DNA of 64,000 nt from Kribbella voronezhensis (GTDB taxonomy: Bacteria > Actinomycetota > Actinomycetes > Propionibacteriales > Kribbellaceae): positions 1,661,154-1,725,153 of the forward strand of contig NZ_SOCE01000001.1 in the NCBI RefSeq assembly GCF_004365175.1. Direction: 5' to 3'. The position numbers and the translations under genes are program-made. Under the pieces are notes generated by a model. The model was not told the origin of the DNA. It saw nothing but the letters and a program-made list of their open reading frames with translations, and made no database searches. Positions 63,500 through 64,000 of the stretch are shown in pieces (position 1 is the first letter of the stretch; every line of letters begins with the position of its first letter).

Positions 63500-64000
63500 G
63501 ACCACAGTCCGTTCCCGGTGATCCGTTTGGCGAGCGCGTTGACGACCAGCAGCAGGGCCAGGTTGATCACCGAGTTGAACAGCCCGATCGCGGTCGCCAT
63601 GCTGAAGTCGGCGTTCAGCAGGCCGGTCTTGTAGACGTAGGTGGAGATGATCTCCGACTGGCTGAGGTTGAGCGGGTTCTGCAACAGGAACGCCTTCTCG
63701 AACCCGATCGCCATGATGTTGCCGACGGCAAGGACCAGGATGACCACCGCGGTCGGCATGATGCCGGGCAGGTCGACATGCCGGATCCGCTGCAGCCGGC
63801 TGGCCCCGTCGACCTTGGCGGACTCGTGCAGCGCCGGATCGATCCCGGACAACGCGGCCAGGTAGATCACCGCGGAGTATCCGGTGGTCTGCCAGACGTC
63901 CGACCAGACGTAGATGTGCCGGAAGTAGTCCGGGTCGCCGAGGAAGTCGATCGCCGGTACGCCGAAGAAGCCGAGTCCTTCGTTGATGATGCCCAGTCGC
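63496..64000 (-). CDS. ABC transporter permease (LplB/YteP type), 5' end outside the window
   Basis: The C-terminal 167 residues of a permease whose start lies beyond the window. The visible part includes DVWQTTGYSAVIYLAALSGI, the EAA loop PALHESAKVDGASRLQRIRHVDLPG and the last three membrane helices. The frame is open to the window edge. It is the partner of the permease at 62549. Confidence 0.9.
   Translation of the reverse strand, partial: RLGIINEGLGFFGVPAIDFLGDPDYFRHIYVWSDVWQTTGYSAVIYLAALSGIDPALHESAKVDGASRLQRIRHVDLPGIMPTAVVILVLAVGNIMAIGFEKAFLLQNPLNLSQSEIISTYVYKTGLLNADFSMATAIGLFNSVINLALLLVVNALAKRITGNGLWS

Overview
The window is high-GC, densely coded actinobacterial DNA with GTG starts, many four-base stop/start overlaps and TAT/Sec-exported enzymes. 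The set of LacI regulators, sugar ABC transporters and multi-domain plant cell wall hydrolases suggests a soil saprophyte of the Kribbella/Nocardioidales or Streptomyces kind. That placement is inference; no rRNA or other taxonomic marker is present. No tRNA, rRNA, CRISPR array, insertion sequence or origin was seen.

Layout. (1) 1-3167: an operon of ECF sigma factor, Rieske protein, cupredoxin lipoprotein, TAT metallophosphoesterase and small membrane protein. (2) 3157-5404: quinone oxidoreductase and TetR as a divergent pair around a perfect palindrome, a J-domain protein and a short acidic protein. (3) 5498-12287: a LacI regulator and an arabino-oligosaccharide operon (binding protein, two permeases, GH43 arabinanase, GH51 arabinofuranosidase). 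(4) 12381-18795: a second sugar ABC operon divergent from a GH42 beta-galactosidase and its LacI regulator. (5) 18825-36129: a pectin and arabinogalactan block with another LacI, GH43_24-like exo-galactanase, PL9 pectate lyase, GH30 endo-1,6-galactanase, GH5, a four-gene operon (GH53, CE12-PL11 fusion, CBM-GH53, double esterase), a third LacI paralogue and a TAT alpha/beta hydrolase. (6) 36300-39688: a fourth-type LacI divergent from an unassigned propeller-like secreted protein with ricin-type domains. (7) 39685-42685: MFS/LysR pair, VOC protein, PRC-barrel protein. (8) 42828-48408: GH9 and GH48 cellulases behind a CebR-type operator. (9) 48471-57483: esterases, TetR/MarR/GntR regulators and three MFS exporters, with some decayed genes. 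(10) 57480-64000: an operon of two permeases (one cut by the window end), binding protein, GH29 and GH127.

How it fits together. Secreted PL9, PL11, CE12, GH53, GH30, GH43_24 and GH43_5 enzymes would take apart rhamnogalacturonan I with its galactan, arabinan and type II arabinogalactan side chains. The oligosaccharides would enter by the ABC systems and be finished inside by GH51, GH42, GH127 and GH29. The ABC operons encode no ATPase, so a shared MsiK-type ATPase elsewhere is presumed.

The most notable non-coding signal is four pairs of LacI-type operators, each pair 88-89 bp centre to centre, placed before four different transcription units in the pectin/galactan block. They lie next to three closely related LacI paralogues. 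This repeated geometry looks like a built-in DNA-looping regulon.
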